Shown in pieces: positions 10,901-16,900 of a DNA stretch of 21,736 nucleotides. Location of the stretch: assembly GCA_003118195.1 (NCBI GenBank), contig BEXV01002397.1, forward strand, positions 12,481 through 34,216. The letters run 5' to 3'. The DNA is from Hemicentrotus pulcherrimus (taxonomy: Eukaryota > Echinodermata > Echinoidea > Camarodonta > Strongylocentrotidae). Made by a program: the position numbers and the translations under genes. The first letter of the stretch is position 1. Each line of letters opens with the position of its first letter. The notes beneath the pieces were generated by a model. That model was not told the DNA's origin, ran no database searches, and was given only the letters and a program-made list of their open reading frames with translations.

Positions 10901-13900
10901 TTCACAAAACCACCATAAGAACAAGTTCATGGACAAACCATTGAAGCGTGTGTATTAAATCTAATATGACTTTCAATCGGGTATTGGTGAACTTATACTT
11001 AATGACGGTTTTGTTTTGTAAAATAATGCCCAGGGGGTGGGGGTGGGTGTTTCACAAAGATCCTAAGTCAAACTTATCTCTAAGTTGGACTTAATCATTA
11101 TAGAAAGCCATTAGCATCTTTGAAAATGTTTTGTAGAAGTTATTTTTAAAAGGCATAAAATGTTGATTCAAATCATTCATATTTCCTATTATCAAGGAAA
11201 TCTCATGTTCTTGATGTGGAAATCATGAAAGTCTAAAATACTTGAATTTTCGCTTTTGAATATATTCTATTACGCCTACAAATGGCTCTCCATAATGTTA
11301 AGGTCCAACTTAGAGTTAAGTTTGACTTGGGATCTTTGTGAACAACCCCCAGGAGTGTCACTTACCACTGGCAGGCTAAATTCTCCATGTCGGCTTCCCT
11401 GGCCTGACCACCTTGGGCTGGTGGGGGTGGGGTAGGTGACGCTGAGGAGTTCGAAGGCATTAAAAGAGTTCCTGGGCAGAAAAAACCACAGGGATGTATG
11501 TGTTAATAGGCAAACTCAAATTAATATACAAATAATACACAGCAGTGAGGGCATAAGTAAGAATTACCCACACAAGGTACCTTTGGAAAAGTCTAGGGTG
11601 ATTGGACTGTTTTAAAGGTACTAAGTTTGGGTAATTTTACTCATGCCTGAACAAAATGCTGTGTATTATATGTTTTACAAGATTATGTTATATTTGTTTT
11701 ATAAAACGATGTTTTAAAACATTATTTTACTAATGACCCACCGTTAGAATTGGATAATGACCGGTCATTATCCAAATTACGTGTTAGGCAAAATAAATGC
11801 TTGGTCACGTGTACGCTTTCAACCAATCATTTGATTAGGATCCATGTCACCATCTGATAATCTACAATCATTGCTGATTTGATCCCTGACACAGCTCTAA
11901 TGTCCTTTGGGAAGGCATTAATCTACATTTGCCACTCAATACCCAAGAGAGAAATGGGGACCAGGTAGGATGACAAAAGCATTTGTCTTAGTAATTGCCT
12001 ATACCCTCATGGTGACCATATGGTAGGAATACTCCCCAGGGAGTGGAGATGGTGCACATTGTGAATGAATGAATTTGATGACCAGGGTAATAATATCTGT
12101 TAAGCGCTTAGAGACGGTATTCCATATTAAGTGCTATAATTTCAAAAATTTCAAAAACTCATATCACAGTGAAAATGTGGATATTGATTTTATAGGGTTG
12201 CCCAAAGAGAAAAGGACAGGAAAAAAAAAACTACTTTTTTCTTCACCAGGGACAAAAATGATAAAACACAAAAACAAAATGGGCACACTCTTGGATTTTG
12301 AAAAAATTAGATGTTGGGGAACTGAGCAACAACATCAAATTCACAGCTACTGTGAGACTGAAAACAGACACATCTGATTCTTTTCTTTCTGATCATTTCA
12401 TAACATAAGATTAACTTAAAATATGCTACAATGAAAGACCATAAGATTTTCTTTTCTAACTAGAGTAAGAATAAAGATAATCTTACTTATGTATTACTTC
12501 TCTACATGGTTTGTTTCAGCATTTCTACAATGTATGTGGGCATCGTGTCTTGCTTGTCCAAAATGCTATCATACCCCAAATGAAACAATGGAATATGAGT
12601 TGTGACTTGCATAAGGTTAACTGTTCAAAATATGCTAAGATGAGAGACCGAAAGATTTTCTGGTCTAACAAGAATAAGAATAATTCATTTCAATTCAGAA
12701 ATATGTAAAATGATAGTAACTTCTCAACACAGTTTGTACAGCATGTCAAAAATGCTATCACACCCTGAACGAAACGATGGAACATGGGTTGTGACTTACT
12801 TGGTTGCTGAGCTGCTGCTGGAGGGGTGTGGAGCTTGGCCGGGGGTTGGGGAGGGGCGTTGTTGGGCGTCGTCATCCCAGGTCTGCCCATGGTAACGATA
12901 GGGTGATGGATACCGTCCGGAACATGGTCGACGATCTTGATCCCCACGAAGGCATCGGCGCCTAACGACTGGGCATCCAATGTTATAAGGCATACCAGCA
13001 CATCTGTAGCGGGTGAGATCAGATTTCAAAGTGTTAAGGAAACAAAAAGGTTGGCAAAAGGCTTCAAAAGTCTTATGAAGAGTTGCAATCCATTGCAAGT
13101 TCTCAGTCTCCTATCTCTTATGTACACAGTTAATTCACGAATAAGTTACCATCATTATCAACTCTTTATATGACAACCCCTGTCTACTACTTGAAAACAT
13201 TAATGAAAAAAAGTGGGTGAAGTCTGCATCTATCTCAATTGTTTAGAAGAAAATAAAACTGGTAAAGTTTATCTTTTGGTGGTTTAAATATAACTTATGT
13301 TATTTTGAGCATCTTTGTTTACCATGTCTGTCAGCAACTAACCAAATAATCTAACCTACAAGCAAAGTGCAAATCTTACAACAGACAAAATAAAGCCATA
13401 AAAATGTCAGGGCAAGTGTGGGATTATCTGACCTGCACTTTACAACAAAGTTTCATTATTGGAGCAGTAACATAACAAATCCCATCTATAAATTCCAGCT
13501 AAAAATATCTTAAATACATCTGACTAATTAATGGCAATTACACCTAAACATTTTTTTTATAAATCAAAACAAGTCAGCAAGTGATCAGATTGCTAGATAT
13601 TTTTTGTTTTCTTTAATAAATGGGACAAATGAGATGTGTGGCAAAAGACACATTCACCAAAATCACACATTACATCTATACTTTGAACAACATCAGGTTA
13701 TATAATAACTATAAACAAAACAAACAAATAACGCTGATATAAAGTTGTACGTCTTTTAACATTTTCGTTATTTCATATATTTGTAATCTTTTTTGTGTAC
13801 AGGAGCTCACAGAAAAACAGTATTACTACTGAGAGAGTTATCCTGTTTAAATAAACCAAATAACACATCCTTACTGACCTATGCTACGATGGACACTTGA

Positions 13901-16900
13901 AAGGCGCGTGCAAAAGGGTTCCTCCCTCTCCGACATGACCAGCATGACCTCCAGCGCCCCCAGGAGAAGCTGGATGTCGTGGATGGTGAGGAGGGTGACG
14001 ATCTTGACGTAGATGGTGGGCTCCAGGCATCGCTGGAACAGGTCCAAGTTGTTGTCGACCATCATGAGCTTCTCGATAAGCTCCATTGCTGGAAAAAGAA
14101 AATAAATATGATAACAATAACAGTGAGTTTTTGGATAGCACTCATGTCGGTCGGACTTGACATTCCTGGCGTTCTACAACCACTGGTCCAAGCTGTTGTC
14201 TACCATCATGAGCTTCTCATTAAGCTCCATTGCTGGAAAAAATATTAATGATGATAATAACAGTGGGTGGTATTCTCAAAGTTAAGCCGGGGCTAAATCC
14301 AGACTAAACAAGAATTTTAGTTCACACTTCTATGGAATGCTAGGTTTCATCTTCCTCCTTCAATATTCATGACAAGGATAATCTACCAAAAACTTTGTTG
14401 AAAATCAGTTCATACTCATTTCATCCTTTTCTTCCCATTTCATTGCAAAATTATTTTTTTGGACGCTTTTCATTGAAGGATAAAAATAATCTGTACAGAA
14501 TGAATTAGTTTACAACAGGCACTCCATGAAAGTGTGAACTAACTAAGCACGCGCTAACTTAGTACGCGGTACCGGAATACAACCCAGTGGGTTTTTGTAT
14601 AGCACTCATGTCTGTCAGACATTCCTGGTGTTCAACAGTTATTACCACGGCTTTACTAAACCTTTATGGTTGCATTACTTGATTCAAACCATATTTATTA
14701 TTCTTTTAGAGCATTAATTTAAAAATACAATACACCAGTTTACAGTTATGTGCGCCATTTTAAACAAAGCCAATGACCTATAGAGATCATGTATTTATGC
14801 GTAAATTAAGATTGCGCCCATGCAAATTATGATGATATCACTGCGTGCGCGCTGCGTTGAGCGCGCATATTATCATCATTTGCATGGGCGCAATCTTATT
14901 TTACGCATAAATACGTGACCTCGGGTCATTGGCACCCTGTTTGGGTGCAATCTAAAATGGCGCCCAGTCTGAGCATGCGCACTGATACAACTGTAAACTG
15001 GTGTATTATTTAATTTGTTTGATTTTAATCTTTAACTTAAACATAAATTCTCATTGCAATTTATTTGTTTTTCAAATTGGCAACCCTGGTAGGAAAGAAT
15101 GAAGTAACTCACATCTGATGGCGACAAACTTGTCCGAATTTGAAAGTAAACCTTTATGAATCGTATGCAGCATGAGTTGTGTACTGACGTAATCTATGGA
15201 ATCTAGAACAATCTGTGAACAAAGGGAGAGAGAGAGAGAGATATGAAGTAATAATAACAACAACAATATCTTTAAAACGCACATAACCACCATGCAAGGT
15301 GCTCCATTATCCCCCTGGCTCAGGTTGGCTACCATTTATAGAGCTCACAGCATTCAAGGAATTCTTTCCTTACGGTACCCATAATTAACAACTGGGTGGA
15401 GAGTGGTAAATATAGATTAATGTCTTGATAAAGGGCATTGGTGCAGCAGCGGGACTCAAACCTCCGACCATGTGATTCACAGACCAGCGACGTATCCACT
15501 GGACCATGACACTTTTACATATGCCTCCGTTCACTCAGATAATAGCAAATAAAATACAAAGTCCTAACAACAATAATCAGACCGGTTTGTGGATAGAACA
15601 TGGTACAAACGACCCCAAAAATACATGAATTTTGTAAAAGCCCATCTGTACTAGTTTGGCTAGTCGGATTAGACCACCCTGCAGGGTCTCTGACAGGTGG
15701 TTATCACATCAACTCAGCTCTCAATTAAGATAAGAACAAGAGGATCATGGGGGACCAACAGGCACCTATTAGGCACTGTTTGCTATACAGACGGCGCAAG
15801 CAGCGATAAGTAGTGCAGTGGGGCTTTAATGTATCACTTACGTGATTGCATATATTGGTGAGGGTATCCAGGCCCAGCTGTTGTAGCATCGTGCAGGAGT
15901 TATGGGCCAGGAGTAGAAGGAATCTGTAGAGTGTCCGATGGCTGGCCATGCTACTGATGTGATGACTCTCAAATGACAGGTTCCTGAAGATGATCGCAAT
16001 CTGTCAACATACAAGCGTATTACAGTCAATAATGAACAGAAGTCATCAAGATACCATGGGTATTACTTCTGAGCACAACAAGAAATCCACACAAGATGGA
16101 GTCCCATGTGTTCTGTATAATGTCAGGTGCAAAAGCCTGGAAACTGGCATTCTTGATAGTAATGTTCTTGATTTTGATTACAATCCATGGGCATGAAACA
16201 AGTCATACCAATTTCATCATAACATTGACAGTATCAATGACAACAACATTAAACAATGTCATGGGAACTGTATTAACCTAATGATTGTAAATGAAACTTG
16301 CTTTCGTACCACAGACATCACATTAAAATGTCTATGGTTTCAGTTTTGACTTTGCACAAGCCGAGGAAAAAACGTCATCAAACGAAAACAGAAGTGAAAA
16401 AACAAACAAAACTATTGTCTTCTTAAAACTATTCAAAGATGAATTCACATTCTGTGTTTAGGGTTCCATGCTGGTTTACTAAATTCAAATCATGTTCTAT
16501 AAACAGTCATTCTTTTAGAAAAAAATCTAGTGTTGTTTACCTGTAGTATTCTCTGCCCTTCTACATCGGAAAGACCCATCTTTCTTACTGCAAACAGCTC
16601 CACATCCTTGTACTGTCTCTTATCTATAACATCATATAAAACAAGAGATTAAAGAGTAAGGAATAAAACTTTGGACAATGAAACATCTTAAAAAGAAACA
16701 AATATGACCGAAAAACAGAGCATAAATGGCTTCATACATTATTAACACAGTCAAACCTGCTTTAGTGACCACCTGTCTACAGAGATCACCTGCCTGTAAA
16801 GACCACTTTCCTTGTCTGGCTTGGATGGTCTTTATAGACAGGCTTCACTGTATATTAGAATTTCCTGTTCATATTATACATGTACATCACATCTGCCTAT

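Larger units (their letters stand above)
14041..14640. repeat. Segmental tandem duplication of the exon f acceptor edge
   Basis: Copy 1 (about 14041-14184) contains the first 48 nt of exon f, its acceptor and about 95 bp of intron. Copy 2 (about 14185-14640) repeats all of it: GTCCAAG(T/C)TGTTGTC, ATCATGAGCTTCTC, CTCCATTGCTGGAAAAA, ATAACAGTG, and TATAGCACTCATGTC with ATTCCTGG. Copy 2 is interrupted by a MITE at 14269-14584. Confidence 0.9.

Noticed and set aside
12069..12377. Plus-strand ORF of 102 codons
   Set aside because: Starts in the SINE tail, Lys-rich AT-driven composition, no recognisable domain.
13884..14141. Alternative-frame minus ORF over exon f
   Set aside because: Shadow frame; the homologous frame (MELIEKLMM...) fits ARID2 and both splice phases.
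15440..15512. A tRNA gene on the minus strand
   Set aside because: A and B boxes are present but the acceptor stem does not pair and a SINE body follows, so it is a tRNA-derived SINE head.
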